NCBI GenBank assembly: GCA_016715065.1
Contig: JADKBN010000002.1
Span: 372,001-436,000 of the forward strand
Direction of reading: 5' to 3'
DNA length: 64,000 nucleotides
From: Fibrobacterota bacterium
GTDB taxonomy: Bacteria; Fibrobacterota; Fibrobacteria; UBA5070
The notes below the pieces were generated by a model that saw nothing but the letters and a program-made list of their open reading frames with translations, ran no database searches and had not been told where the DNA came from. The translations under genes were made by a program, and so were the position numbers. Below are positions 45,596 through 56,114 of this stretch, piece by piece (positions within the stretch are counted from its first letter, which is position 1; each line of letters begins with the position of its first letter).

Positions 45596-47542
45596 ATGTC
45601 CACTCCAGGGATCCGCAACATCGGCATCATCGCCCACGTCGATGCGGGCAAGACCACCCTCTCCGAGCAGATTCTTCTGCACGGTGGGGTCATCCGCCAA
45701 GCGGGCCGGGTTGACGAAGGGATGTCCACCATGGACTTCCTGCGCCAGGAACAACTCAGAGGGATCACCATCCGCTCCGGGGTGGCCTCGTTTCGCTGGG
45801 CGGATTGCCAGGTCAATTTCATCGATACCCCTGGCCATATCGACTTTTCCCTGGAAGTGGAGCGGAGCCTGCGGGTGCTGGACGGGGCGATCGCGGTGTT
45901 TTGCGGGGTCCGTGGGGTGGAGCCTCGTACCCGGGCGGTCTGGGCCCTCGCGGAGCATTTTGGGATCCCACGCATCGGATGGATCAACAAGCTGGACATG
46001 CCGGGCGCCGATTTCGCCGGGACCGTGCTGGAAATCGAAGACGCCTTTGGCATGGCCGTGGTCCCTGTGGATTGGCCGGTGGTCAAGGACGGAGTGGTGG
46101 TGGGGGCGGTGGACCTGGTGGAATGGACCGCGCGGGAAATCCGCGAGCACCAGTCCCGCAAGCTGGGGGCCATTCCCGAACAATGGCTGGAGTTTGCCGG
46201 GCCCGCCCGGGAGCGACTACTGGACGAGGCCTCGCGGGATGATGAAGTCCTGATGGGTCAGATCATCGCAGGGGAAGTGGATCCAAGGGCTTTGGAGAGG
46301 GCGATCGCCCGCGCCTGCGGACAGCGGCGCATCTTGCCTGTCACAGGTGGGGCCGCCTTGCGAGGCTGGAACACCCGTACCGTTCTGGACAGCGCCGTTC
46401 GCTACCTTCCTGCCCCCATGCCCCCTGCGGCTCTGGAGTCCCATCCGGGTGCGGGGCTGATCTTCCAAGTGGGGCAAGGTGACCAGGAAAACCCCATGCG
46501 GGTCACCCGGGTGTTCGCAGGGGAATTTAGGCGCGGCGACCAGGTTCGGTCGGCCTCGAGTGAACAATGTAGGGAGATCTTGTCTTTGCACCGGGTGTTT
46601 GCCGACGACCTCCAGGAAGTGGAGGTGGCGCTCGCTGGGGAAATCGTGGCGATGGATCTTTCCGGCCAGTGGCAGATCGGCGATACCCTCTTGGCTGTTG
46701 AGGGTGAGGTCGTCCGGTTCGAAGCAGACCACCAGGCCAGGTTGGTTCTGGAGGTGGCTCTGGAAGCGGAATCCGACACGGATCACGTTGCCTTGCGAGG
46801 GGCCTTGAGCCGCTTGGCCCAGGAAGATGGCGCCTTGCTATGGCATGAAGAATCAGGAACAGGCCGGCCGGTGATCCGGGGGCAAGGCGAGCTTCAGCTG
46901 GAAATCGCCTTGGACATGTTGCGAGAGCTGACCGACGCCCGCTTCAAGTCCAGCACTCCCCACGTTCGGCGGCGCGAACGCCTGAACGCCGGAGCCGGGC
47001 CTGCCAGCGAACGCGGAGAATGGCCGGGCCAGTGGATGGAAATCCAGGCTGAGGTGACGGAGAGGGCGGACGGAGTCAGCGTGGTGTGGGAGGGGGACGT
47101 GCCTCCTGGGGTGAAATTCGCCTGCGAGGCCGCCATCCAGGAGGCCATGGGTCATGGGCTGGCGGGCAAGGCGGGAATCGAGTCGGGAGGCTGGAAATTG
47201 AAATTGTTGGGAGGTAGCGAAGTGCTGCCGGCGGGACTTGCAAAAAAAATCATGGATCATCTCGCGGCACAATTGATCCGCCAGGCGGGGGTGGTGGTGG
47301 AGGTCCCGGCGGTCCAGGTTTCCATCCAGACGCCTGAGGAGGCGGTTGGGGCGATTCTGGCGGCTCTACAGACTAGGGGCATCCAGATCCAAGCCGTTGA
47401 TACGCAAAGGAATGGCACAGAAATCAGAGCATTTTCCCCCTTGGAACCCCTGTTGGGTTGTGCTACATTGTTTCGCTCTCTTTCCAAAGGGCAGGCGCAG
47501 TTGTCGCTGGAGCCCGGCGGATGGGTGGCTGCGTCGGCTTAG
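45596..47542 (+). CDS. Divergent EF-G-like translational GTPase
   Basis: The 648-residue product starts at MSTPGIRNIG (ATG 45596); the open frame further upstream has no similarity. GTPase motifs are G1 AHVDAGKTT, G2 RGITI, G3 DTPGH and G4 NKLD. Domains II to V of EF-G follow, ending with an EF-G-type C-terminal region. It is about 50 residues shorter than ordinary EF-G and shares features with ribosome-protection proteins of the TetM type (RGITIRSGVASF). It lies 51 bases before tuf, where canonical fusA usually is, but rpsL and rpsG are absent. It may be a specialised paralog or a divergent EF-G. Confidence 0.75.
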   Translation: MSTPGIRNIGIIAHVDAGKTTLSEQILLHGGVIRQAGRVDEGMSTMDFLRQEQLRGITIRSGVASFRWADCQVNFIDTPGHIDFSLEVERSLRVLDGAIAVFCGVRGVEPRTRAVWALAEHFGIPRIGWINKLDMPGADFAGTVLEIEDAFGMAVVPVDWPVVKDGVVVGAVDLVEWTAREIREHQSRKLGAIPEQWLEFAGPARERLLDEASRDDEVLMGQIIAGEVDPRALERAIARACGQRRILPVTGGAALRGWNTRTVLDSAVRYLPAPMPPAALESHPGAGLIFQVGQGDQENPMRVTRVFAGEFRRGDQVRSASSEQCREILSLHRVFADDLQEVEVALAGEIVAMDLSGQWQIGDTLLAVEGEVVRFEADHQARLVLEVALEAESDTDHVALRGALSRLAQEDGALLWHEESGTGRPVIRGQGELQLEIALDMLRELTDARFKSSTPHVRRRERLNAGAGPASERGEWPGQWMEIQAEVTERADGVSVVWEGDVPPGVKFACEAAIQEAMGHGLAGKAGIESGGWKLKLLGGSEVLPAGLAKKIMDHLAAQLIRQAGVVVEVPAVQVSIQTPEEAVGAILAALQTRGIQIQAVDTQRNGTEIRAFSPLEPLLGCATLFRSLSKGQAQLSLEPGGWVAASA

Positions 47543-47593
47543 CCGAGACCCCTCCCAACATCGACATCTCTGGCACTTTCAAAGGTTCCTAGC

Positions 47594-48786
<1,193 letters not shown>

Positions 48787-48792
48787 GCGATC

Positions 48793-49107
48793 ATGGCAGC
48801 CACAAAAATCAGAATCCGTTTGAAGAGCTTCGATCATCGCATGATCGACAAGTCGGCGGCCGACATCGTTCGTACGGCCAAGAACACTGGTGCCCGAATC
48901 TCGGGTCCGGTGCCTCTGCCGACCAGCCGTTCCGTCTACACCGTCCTGCGTTCGCCGCACATCGACAAGAAGTCGCGCGAACAGTTCGAGACTCGCGTCC
49001 ACAAGCGCTTGATCGACATCATGGACACCACCCCACAGACCATCGACTCGCTGATGAAGTTGGATCTTCCAGCCGGCGTCGAGGTCGAGATCAAGTCTAA
49101 GTCATGA
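48793..49107 (+). CDS. rpsJ: 30S ribosomal protein S10
   Basis: The 104-residue protein matches S10 throughout (KIRIRLKSFDHRMID near the start, SPHIDKKSREQFETRVHKR in the middle). It opens the S10 operon six bases after tuf and overlaps rplC by four bases. S10 also works in transcription antitermination with NusB. Confidence 0.96.
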   Translation: MAATKIRIRLKSFDHRMIDKSAADIVRTAKNTGARISGPVPLPTSRSVYTVLRSPHIDKKSREQFETRVHKRLIDIMDTTPQTIDSLMKLDLPAGVEVEIKSKS

Positions 49108-49721
49108 AGGGCATCCTCGGTAAAAAGCTCGGAATGACCCAGGTCTTCTTGGAAGACGGAACCGCCTACGGCGTGACCGTGATCCAAGCGGGTCCCTGCA
49201 AGGTCACCCAGGTCCGTTCGCAAGAGAACGATGGCTACGAAGCCGTCCAGCTCGGATTCGGACAGACCAAGGCGAAGAACAACTCCAAGGCGGAGCTCGG
49301 CCATTTCGCCAAGTCCGGTCTGGAATCTGCGCCGATGCATGTGGTCGAACTTCCTTACGAGGGCGATGCGCCTTCCGTGGGAACGGACATCACCGTCAGC
49401 ATGTTCGAAGGCGTCAAGAAGGTGATCGTTCGCGGCACCTCCAAGGGCCGCGGATTCGCGGGCACCATCAAGCGCTACAACTTCCAGCGCGGTCGCGAAA
49501 CTCACGGTAACGTGAACCATCGCGCCCCTGGCTCGGCGGGTCAGCACACCTACCCTGCTCGCACGATTCCTGGCAAGAAGCTTCCCGGTCACATGGGAAA
49601 CCACGCTTGCACCACCAAGAATCTGCAGCTGGTCAAGTACGATGCCGAGAACAACCTCCTGTTCGTCCGTGGAGCCGTCCCTGGCCCCATCAACGGACTC
49701 GTGATCGTGGAGAAGATCTGA
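49104..49721 (+). CDS. rplC: 50S ribosomal protein L3
   Basis: 205 residues beginning MKGILGKKLGMTQVF, with the typical loop GRGFAGTIKRYNF and the HGNVNHRAPGS region that reaches the peptidyl-transferase centre. The stop shares one base with the rplD start (TGATG). Confidence 0.96.
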   Translation: MKGILGKKLGMTQVFLEDGTAYGVTVIQAGPCKVTQVRSQENDGYEAVQLGFGQTKAKNNSKAELGHFAKSGLESAPMHVVELPYEGDAPSVGTDITVSMFEGVKKVIVRGTSKGRGFAGTIKRYNFQRGRETHGNVNHRAPGSAGQHTYPARTIPGKKLPGHMGNHACTTKNLQLVKYDAENNLLFVRGAVPGPINGLVIVEKI

Positions 49722-50353
49722 TGGCGAAGGCACCTCTTTTCAACCAGGCGGGAGCCAAGACCGGCGAGATCGACTTGCCGGACGAGCTCTTCGGCCAGTC
49801 GGTGAACGAAGCGTTGCTCCACGAAGCGGTCGTGATCCACCTGGGCAACCAGCGTCAGGGCACGGCCATGGGCAAGAACCGCGCGCTGGTTTCCGGCGGC
49901 GGCAAGAAGCCTTTCAAGCAGAAGGGAACTGGCCACGCTCGCCAGGGAACTTCCACTTCGCCGATCAACGTCCGCGGTGGCAAGCCCTTCGCGCCTGTTC
50001 CTCACCTCTACACTCGCAAGCTCAACCAGAAGGCCAAGGGCGTCGCTCTTGCTTCCGCTTTGAGCCTGCGTGCCGGTGCCGGCAAAGTGGTGGTGTTCGA
50101 GACTTTGGCTCCGGCCGCCCCCAAGACCAAGGACTTCATCAAGGTCCTCGAGTCGGCGGCGCTGTACGGTTCCAAGGCCTTGATCCTCGTCGACGCGAAC
50201 AACCAGAATCTGACCTTGGCCTCACGCAACGTGCCCAACGTCAATCTGCAGCGCGCTTCCGACCTCAACGTTTACGATGTGCTCCAGTCCGACACTCTCG
50301 TGTTGACCAAGGCGTCCATCGAGGCCCTCAAGGTCCGCAAGGAGGCCGCATGA
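49721..50353 (+). CDS. rplD: 50S ribosomal protein L4
   Basis: 210 residues from ATG 49721; an upstream open frame starting at 49607 is part of rplC. The extended loop (KKPFKQKGTGHARQGTSTSP) that lines the exit tunnel is intact. In many bacteria L4 represses its own operon. It overlaps rplW by four bases. Confidence 0.95.
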   Translation: MAKAPLFNQAGAKTGEIDLPDELFGQSVNEALLHEAVVIHLGNQRQGTAMGKNRALVSGGGKKPFKQKGTGHARQGTSTSPINVRGGKPFAPVPHLYTRKLNQKAKGVALASALSLRAGAGKVVVFETLAPAAPKTKDFIKVLESAALYGSKALILVDANNQNLTLASRNVPNVNLQRASDLNVYDVLQSDTLVLTKASIEALKVRKEAA

Positions 50354-50640
50354 ACCACGTCTCCGATATCATCGTCCGTCCTCTTCTCACCGAGAAGAGC
50401 ACGCTGGCTCGCTACTCCGGTAGCCTGTACACGTTCGAAGTGAACCGCGACGCGAGCAAGACACAAATTGCCGCCGCCGTGACCAAGGCTTTCGGCGTGC
50501 AAGTGGAAGGTGTCCGTACGGCCAACTTCCTGGGCAAGGTCAAGCGCGTCCGCAAGGGCGTCGGCTCGCGTTCCGATTGGAAGAAGGCGTTCGTCAAGCT
50601 GGCCGATGGCCAGACCATCGATGCCCTGGAGGGAGTCTGA
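50350..50640 (+). CDS. rplW: 50S ribosomal protein L23
   Basis: 96 residues with the L23 features IIVRPLLTEKSTL and YTFEVNRDASKTQI. L23 sits at the tunnel exit and docks trigger factor and SRP. It is coupled to rplD through ATGA. Confidence 0.95.
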   Translation: MNHVSDIIVRPLLTEKSTLARYSGSLYTFEVNRDASKTQIAAAVTKAFGVQVEGVRTANFLGKVKRVRKGVGSRSDWKKAFVKLADGQTIDALEGV

Positions 50641-50643
50641 TCC

Positions 50644-51471
50644 ATGGCCCTGAAGTCTTTTAACCCACTGACTCCCGTCCTCCGTACCAAAACGGTATCG
50701 GACTTCGCGGAGATCACCACCGACAAGCCTTTCAAGGCTCTGACGGAAGGCAAGAAGCGCACCGGCGGCCGCAACGCCCAAGGTCGCATCACGTCTCGCC
50801 GTCGTGGCGGCGGCGCCAAGCAAGCCTATCGCAAGATCGACTTCCGTCGTGATCGCTTGGATGTGCCCGCGGTCGTCGAGACCATCGAGTACGATCCCAA
50901 TCGCACGGCTCGCATCGCCCTGATCAAGTTCATCGACGGCCAGCGTCGCTACATCTTGGCTCCTCTGGGACTCAAGGTCGGCGCCAAGGTGATCACCTCC
51001 GCCACGGCTCCGATCGAGCCCGGCAACGTGATGCCCCTCGAGAAGATTCCTCTCGGCACCCAAATCCACAACATCGAGCTTACCTCCGGTCGCGGCGGTC
51101 AGATCGTTCGTTCGGCCGGTGGTGTCGCGGAAGTCGCCTCTCGCGAAGATGGATACGTGACGGTCAAGCTGCCTTCCGGTGAATACCGCAGGGTGCTGGG
51201 TCGCAACTACGCCACCATCGGCCAGGTCGGCAATCTCGAACACGAGAATATTTCGTTGGGTTCCGCCGGACGCGCGCGCCACATGGGACGTCGTCCCAAG
51301 GTTCGCGGTGTGGTCATGAATCCCGTCGATCACCCAATGGGTGGTGGCGAAGGAAAGACCTCCGGTGGTCGCCAGCCTGTCAGTCCCTGGGGCAAAAAAG
51401 CCAAGGGCGGCAGGACCAGAAACAACAAACGCACGGACAAGTTCATCGTCCGCTCGCGGCACGCCAAGTAA
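50644..51471 (+). CDS. rplB: 50S ribosomal protein L2
   Basis: 275 residues with NAQGRITSRRRGGGAKQ near the start and the C-terminal GVVMNPVDHPMGGGEGKT that holds the conserved histidine near the peptidyl-transferase centre. GAGGGA upstream serves as ribosome site. Confidence 0.97.
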   Translation: MALKSFNPLTPVLRTKTVSDFAEITTDKPFKALTEGKKRTGGRNAQGRITSRRRGGGAKQAYRKIDFRRDRLDVPAVVETIEYDPNRTARIALIKFIDGQRRYILAPLGLKVGAKVITSATAPIEPGNVMPLEKIPLGTQIHNIELTSGRGGQIVRSAGGVAEVASREDGYVTVKLPSGEYRRVLGRNYATIGQVGNLEHENISLGSAGRARHMGRRPKVRGVVMNPVDHPMGGGEGKTSGGRQPVSPWGKKAKGGRTRNNKRTDKFIVRSRHAK

Positions 51472-51483
51472 CGGGGACCCAGA

Positions 51484-51768
51484 ATGTCTCGTTCTCTCAA
51501 AAAAGGCGCTTTCGTCGATAGCCATCTCATCAAGAAGGCCACCGACGCACTCAGCTCAGGCAAGAAGACTCCCATCAAGACCTGGTCCCGCCGTTCGACG
51601 GTGGTGCCGGATTTTGTCGGGCTGACCTTCGCCGTCCACAATGGCAAGCAGTTCCTTCCGGTGTACGTCTCGGAGAACATGGTCGGGCACAAGCTCGGCG
51701 AGTTCGCCCCGACCCGCACCTTCAAGGGCCACACCGCCGCGAAATCCGAAAAGGGAGGCAAGAAGTAA
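51484..51768 (+). CDS. rpsS: 30S ribosomal protein S19
   Basis: 94 residues with MSRSLKKGAFVD and KPIKTWSRRSTVVPDFVG-like core, then LGEFAPTRTFKGH. S19 pairs with S13 in the head of the 30S subunit. Complete gene. Confidence 0.96.
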   Translation: MSRSLKKGAFVDSHLIKKATDALSSGKKTPIKTWSRRSTVVPDFVGLTFAVHNGKQFLPVYVSENMVGHKLGEFAPTRTFKGHTAAKSEKGGKK

Positions 51769-51769
51769 C

Positions 51770-52114
51770 ATGCAAGCTCTTGCCAAGTCCACTTTCGTGC
51801 GCTCCAGCTCTCCGAAGCTGCGCATCGTGGCAAAGCACATCCGTGGGGTGGACGTGAACCAAGCCTTGGTCACGCTCCGGGCCCTCTCGCGTCGCAACAA
51901 AGGCGCGTACCTGCTGGAGAAGACCTTGAGTTCGGCCGTGGCCAACTTCCAGGTCAAAAACTCCGAAGGTGCGGCAGACGTCGAGCGTCTCAAGGTGAAA
52001 ACCGTGATGATCGACGAAGGTCCTCTGATGAAGCGGATCCGTCCGCACGCTCAGGGCCGCGCGTTCCGAATTCTCAAGAAGATGAGCCACATTACTGTGG
52101 TTGTGTCGGACTAA
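51770..52114 (+). CDS. rplV: 50S ribosomal protein L22
   Basis: Starts at ATG 51770, one base after the rpsS stop, with GGGAGG inside rpsS as ribosome site; the longer frame from 51641 is out-of-place. 114 residues, with the tunnel beta-hairpin GPLMKRIRPHAQGRAFRI. Complete. Confidence 0.95.
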   Translation: MQALAKSTFVRSSSPKLRIVAKHIRGVDVNQALVTLRALSRRNKGAYLLEKTLSSAVANFQVKNSEGAADVERLKVKTVMIDEGPLMKRIRPHAQGRAFRILKKMSHITVVVSD

Positions 52115-52128
52115 AGGGAGCCAGCAGA

Positions 52129-52794
52129 ATGGGTCAGAAAGCAATCCCAACTGGACTTCGCCTCGGGATCATCCGTACTTGGAATTCCAAGTGGTATGCC
52201 GAAGGGAAGCAGTACCAGGACCTCATCTATGAGGATCTCCTGCTCCGTCGCTACATCAAGAAGCGTCTCCAGCACGCGGCCATTTCTTCGGTGGGCATCG
52301 AGCGCACCGTCAAGAAGGTGACCGTCAACATCTTCACCGCTCGTCCCGGCATCGTCATCGGGAAGAAGGGTGAAGAAGTGGAGCGCCTCAAGGGTGAGAT
52401 CCAGCATCTCACCGGCAAGGAGATCTACATCAACATCCGCGAGATCAAGCGCCCGGAAACGGACGCCGCTCTCGTCGCCGAAAACATCGCCAAGCAGTTG
52501 GAAAAGCGCGTCGCCTTCCGCCGCACGATGAAGAAGGCGATCAGCACCTCGATGCGTCTGGGTGCCGAAGGAATCAAGGTCGTCTGCTCGGGACGTCTGG
52601 GTGGAGCGGAAATCGCTCGTACCGAGAAGTACCGCGACGGACGCATCCCTCTGCACACTCTGCGTGCGGACATCGATTACGCCACGGCCACGGCCCACAC
52701 CACCTCCGGTTGCATCGGAGTGAAGGTCTGGATCTGCAAGGGCGAAATCATCCGCCGCAACCGCAACGCCGACGAAGTCGGCCAGGAGGCATGA
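52129..52794 (+). CDS. rpsC: 30S ribosomal protein S3
   Basis: 221 residues starting MGQKAIPTGLRLGI, with a KH domain (RPGIVIGKKGEEVERLK) and the C-terminal SGRLGGAEIARTE core at the mRNA entry. AAGGGAG lies upstream. Confidence 0.96.
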   Translation: MGQKAIPTGLRLGIIRTWNSKWYAEGKQYQDLIYEDLLLRRYIKKRLQHAAISSVGIERTVKKVTVNIFTARPGIVIGKKGEEVERLKGEIQHLTGKEIYINIREIKRPETDAALVAENIAKQLEKRVAFRRTMKKAISTSMRLGAEGIKVVCSGRLGGAEIARTEKYRDGRIPLHTLRADIDYATATAHTTSGCIGVKVWICKGEIIRRNRNADEVGQEA

Positions 52795-52798
52795 TCCC

Positions 52799-53212
52799 AT
52801 GCTGAGCCCCAAGCGCGTCAAGCATCGCAAGGTCATGCGCGGGAACATGAGTGGCCTGACCACCCGCGGCGCGAACATTTCGTTCGGCGACTTCGGATTG
52901 CAGGCAATGGAGCAGGGTTGGATCACCAACCGCCAACTCGAGGCCGCACGTATCACCATGACCCGCCACATGAAGCGTGGCGGCAAGGTGTGGATCCGGG
53001 TGTTTCCAGACAAGCCGTTCACCAAGAAGCCTGCCGAAACACGAATGGGTTCGGGCAAGGGCTCCGTCGAAGGCTGGGTCGCAGTGACCCTTCCTGGCCG
53101 GATCCTCTTCGAAGTGGGTGGAGTGGAACCGAGCGTGGCCAAGGAGGCCCTCGAACTGGCAGCCCAGAAGCTGCCCATCAAGGTCAAGATCCTGGGAGCT
53201 GATATCCTATGA
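52799..53212 (+). CDS. rplP: 50S ribosomal protein L16
   Basis: 137 residues beginning MLSPKRVKHRKVMRGNMSG, with GSGKGSVEGWVAVTLPGRI. A clear AGGAGG precedes the start. Overlaps rpmC by four bases. Confidence 0.96.
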   Translation: MLSPKRVKHRKVMRGNMSGLTTRGANISFGDFGLQAMEQGWITNRQLEAARITMTRHMKRGGKVWIRVFPDKPFTKKPAETRMGSGKGSVEGWVAVTLPGRILFEVGGVEPSVAKEALELAAQKLPIKVKILGADIL

Positions 53213-53415
53213 AGATCCAGAAAGCCGAGGAAATCCGGCAGCTTTCCGCAGAGGCTCTTGGTGAGCGTCTGACGGAAGCCAAGGACGCCTTCTTCCAGAA
53301 AAAATTGCAGCACAGCTTGGGCAAGCTCGAGGACTCTGCGTCCTTGCGCGAATCCAGGCGAGAGATCGCACGGCTGAACACCGTCATCACCGAAAAGGTC
53401 AAGGGGAACCGATGA
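53209..53415 (+). CDS. rpmC: 50S ribosomal protein L29
   Basis: 68 residues, two-helix protein with the ending RREIARLNTVITEK. Normal length and position between L16 and S17; overlaps both neighbours by four bases. Confidence 0.93.
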   Translation: MKIQKAEEIRQLSAEALGERLTEAKDAFFQKKLQHSLGKLEDSASLRESRREIARLNTVITEKVKGNR

Positions 53416-53699
53416 GCGAGACGCAAGTCGAATCCGTCGCGACGGAAGCGCGTGGACGCCGCAAGGTCCTCGTGGGGCGCGTTGTCAGCGACAAGATGGA
53501 CAAGAGCTTCACCGTGAGTGTCGAGCGCAAGAAGCGCCACCCCAAGTATGGGCGTGTCGTGACGCTTTCCACTCAAGTGATGGCCCATGACGAGTTGAAC
53601 GATGCCAAGGAAGGGGACCTCGTCGAGGTCATGGAGACCCGCCCCCTTTCGGCGCGCAAGCGCTGGCGTCTCGTTCGCATCGTCGAGCGGAAGCGCTGA
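53412..53699 (+). CDS. rpsQ: 30S ribosomal protein S17
   Basis: 95 residues. The S17 OB-fold starts near residue 18 (LVGRVVSDKMDKSFTVSVE) after an N-terminal extension of about 15 residues (MSETQVESVATEARG) that many homologs lack. Coupled to rpmC. Confidence 0.95.
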   Translation: MSETQVESVATEARGRRKVLVGRVVSDKMDKSFTVSVERKKRHPKYGRVVTLSTQVMAHDELNDAKEGDLVEVMETRPLSARKRWRLVRIVERKR

Positions 53700-53712
53700 G
53701 GGGTAAAGAACA

Positions 53713-54081
53713 ATGATCCAACAGCAATCCAGACTCGTGGTGGCCGACAATTCCGGTGCGCGTGAAGTCATGTGCATCAAGGTATTGGGTGGTTCCAAGC
53801 GTCGTTACGCTTCGGTCGGCGACATCATCGTCGTCTCCGTCAAGCAAGCGACGCCTGGCGCTCCGGTCAAAAAAGGCGCCGTCCAAAAAGCAGTGATCGT
53901 CCGCACCCGTTCGGCAGTCCGCCGCAACGACGGTTCGTACGTCCGCTTTGGCGACAACGCCGCAGTTATCATCAACGACTCGCGGGAACCCAAGGCGACC
54001 CGCATCTTCGGACCTGTGGCTCGCGAATTGCGCGAACGCCAGTTCATGAAGATCGTTTCCTTGGCTCCGGAGGTGATCTGA
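53713..54081 (+). CDS. rplN: 50S ribosomal protein L14
   Basis: 122 residues beginning MIQQQSRLVVADNSGAREV, with FGDNAAVIINDSREPKATR. Complete; start of the spc-type part of the cluster. Confidence 0.97.
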   Translation: MIQQQSRLVVADNSGAREVMCIKVLGGSKRRYASVGDIIVVSVKQATPGAPVKKGAVQKAVIVRTRSAVRRNDGSYVRFGDNAAVIINDSREPKATRIFGPVARELRERQFMKIVSLAPEVI

Positions 54082-54082
54082 T

Positions 54083-54394
54083 ATGGGCCTGAAGGTCAAG
54101 AAGGGAGACCGTGTTGTCGTGTTGTCCGGCAAGGACAATGGCAAGACCGGTCTCGTGATCAAGGCGTTCCCTACCGAGGGCAAGATCCTCGTCGAGGGCG
54201 TCAACCAGATCAAGAAACATGTGCGTCCTTCGCCTCAAGATCCCAAGGGTGGGATCAAGACGATGGAAGCTCCCATCGACGCATCTAACGTGATCCTGCT
54301 CGGCAAGGACGGCAAGCCCGTTCGTGTTGGCTGGAAGACGTCCGAGTCTGGAAAGCGCGTCCGCGTTTCCAAGGCCTCGGGCGAGTCGGTCTGA
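54083..54394 (+). CDS. rplX: 50S ribosomal protein L24
   Basis: 103 residues with the KOW motif KKGDRVVVLSGKDNGKTG at residues 5-22. GGAGGTGATCT just upstream is an almost perfect ribosome-binding site. One base separates it from rplN. Confidence 0.95.
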   Translation: MGLKVKKGDRVVVLSGKDNGKTGLVIKAFPTEGKILVEGVNQIKKHVRPSPQDPKGGIKTMEAPIDASNVILLGKDGKPVRVGWKTSESGKRVRVSKASGESV

Positions 54395-54408
54395 GAGGTG
54401 GCAGGGAA

Positions 54409-54951
54409 ATGAGTCTGCTCAAACAAAAATATTTCGAGGTGTCCGCTCCGGCCCTCAAAGAACAGTTCGGTTTGAAGAACGTGATGCAGGTTCCACGCCT
54501 GCAGAAGATCGTTCTCAACATGGGCGTGGGAGAAGCCACCCAAAACCCGAAGTTGGTCGAGGAGGCAGCCAAGACTTTGGCAGCCATCACCGGTCAAAAG
54601 GCGATCGTCACTCGGGCGAAGAAGGCTATCTCGAACTTCAAGCTGCGCGAAAACCAGGCAATCGGCGCGAAGGTCACACTTCACGGCAACCGGATGTACG
54701 AGTTCATCGAGCGACTGATCCACATCTCGCTTCCGCGTGTCCGTGACTTTCGTGGCGTCTCCCGCAAGGGTTTCGATGGCCGCGGGAATTACACCTTGGG
54801 CATCAAGGAGCAGATCATCTTCCTGGAAATCGACTTCGACAAGGTCGAAACGATTCTGGGCATGAACATCACCTTTGTCACCAGCGCCCCGAATGACGAG
54901 CAAGCTTATGCTCTGCTCGAAGGCCTGGGGATGCCCTTCCGCAAGAACTGA
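54409..54951 (+). CDS. rplE: 50S ribosomal protein L5
   Basis: 180 residues with PRLQKIVLNMGVGEA and RDFRGVSRKGFDGRGNY. L5 binds 5S rRNA and contacts the P-site tRNA. Complete. Confidence 0.96.
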   Translation: MSLLKQKYFEVSAPALKEQFGLKNVMQVPRLQKIVLNMGVGEATQNPKLVEEAAKTLAAITGQKAIVTRAKKAISNFKLRENQAIGAKVTLHGNRMYEFIERLIHISLPRVRDFRGVSRKGFDGRGNYTLGIKEQIIFLEIDFDKVETILGMNITFVTSAPNDEQAYALLEGLGMPFRKN

Positions 54952-54958
54952 GGGAACG

Positions 54959-55144
54959 ATGGCAAAACGTTCATTGATCGAAAAACAGCGGAAGACACCC
55001 AAATTTCGGGTCCGCAAGTACAACCGTTGTCGCCGCTGTGGACGCCCTCGTGCGTTCCTGCGTGATTTCGGCCTTTGCAGAATTTGCTTCCGCGAGTTAG
55101 CGCTCGCGGGAGACCTGCCTGGTGTCACAAAGGCCAGCTGGTAA
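54959..55144 (+). CDS. rpsN: 30S ribosomal protein S14, zinc-binding short form
   Basis: The ATG is at 54959. The 61-residue protein carries two CxxC pairs (Cys24, Cys27, Cys40, Cys43), so this is the zinc-dependent type Z form. GAGGGA precedes the start. Confidence 0.95.
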   Translation: MAKRSLIEKQRKTPKFRVRKYNRCRRCGRPRAFLRDFGLCRICFRELALAGDLPGVTKASW

Positions 55145-55165
55145 CCCGTTCCGGAGACCATAAGA

Positions 55166-55561
55166 ATGGCTAGCAGCGATCAGATTGGCGACTTTCTCAC
55201 AAGAATCCGTAATGCTTCGAGCGCGGGACACCGCACCGTCGACATTCCGAGTTCTAACCTCAAGCGGGAAATCAGCCGCGTTCTCCAAGAGACGGGGTTC
55301 ATCCGCAAGTTCGTGGTCGTCGATGACGGCCGTCAGGGGATCATCAAGATCCTTCTGAAGTACAACGGTCGGAGCCCTGTCATTCAGGGCCTCGAGAGGG
55401 TTTCGACCCCAGGCCGGCGTTTGTACTCGGGCGTTGGCGATATTCCCAAGGTCATCAACGGCCTTGGATACGCCATCCTTTCCACTCCCAAGGGCGTCCT
55501 CACCGACAAGCAAAGCCGCGAGGCTAATGTCGGAGGGGAAATCCTCCTCAAGGTCTGGTGA
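55166..55561 (+). CDS. rpsH: 30S ribosomal protein S8
   Basis: 131 residues with DQIGDFLTRIRNASSAGH near the start and the conserved ending STPKGVLTDKQSREANVGG. GGAGA upstream. S8 often represses the spc operon. Confidence 0.96.
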   Translation: MASSDQIGDFLTRIRNASSAGHRTVDIPSSNLKREISRVLQETGFIRKFVVVDDGRQGIIKILLKYNGRSPVIQGLERVSTPGRRLYSGVGDIPKVINGLGYAILSTPKGVLTDKQSREANVGGEILLKVW

Positions 55562-55565
55562 TTCC

Positions 55566-56102
55566 ATGTCTCGTGTAGGTAAGAATCCAGTAGGACTGCC
55601 GGACAAGGTGAAAGCCACCTTGAGCGGCCGATCCTTGAAGATCGAAGGACCGAAAGGCTCCTTGGACCGTGAGATCCACCCTCTCATCGACGTCAAGATC
55701 GAAGACAATTTCATTGTCTTCACTCGTCCTGACGACCTGGGGCCCACCAAGGCTCTTCATGGTACCCAACGCGCCCTGGCCGCCAACATGGTCAAGGGAG
55801 TCAGCGCTGGGTTCAAGAAAGAGTTGGAAATCATCGGTGTTGGTTACCGTGTGGAGCAGAAGGGAACTGGTATCACCATGTTCCTTGGCTACTCCCACCC
55901 GGTGAACTTCAACCCTCCCAAGACGATCACCGTCAAGGTTGAAGGCACCACCAAGATCATCGTCGAAGGCGCCGACAAGCAAGAAGTCGGGCAAGTGGCA
56001 TCCGTGATTCGCGGATTCCGTGCACCTGAGCCCTACAAGGGCAAGGGCGTCAAATATTCCGACGAGACCATCCGCCGCAAGGCCGGCAAGAAGTCCGGGT
56101 AA
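55566..56102 (+). CDS. rplF: 50S ribosomal protein L6
   Basis: The start ATG 55566 gives MSRVGKNPVGLPD; an upstream frame to 55434 lies in rpsH. 178 residues with the two L6 repeats and the ending PEPYKGKGVKYSDETIRRK. Confidence 0.96.
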   Translation: MSRVGKNPVGLPDKVKATLSGRSLKIEGPKGSLDREIHPLIDVKIEDNFIVFTRPDDLGPTKALHGTQRALAANMVKGVSAGFKKELEIIGVGYRVEQKGTGITMFLGYSHPVNFNPPKTITVKVEGTTKIIVEGADKQEVGQVASVIRGFRAPEPYKGKGVKYSDETIRRKAGKKSG

Positions 56103-56114
56103 GAGGTCAAGATC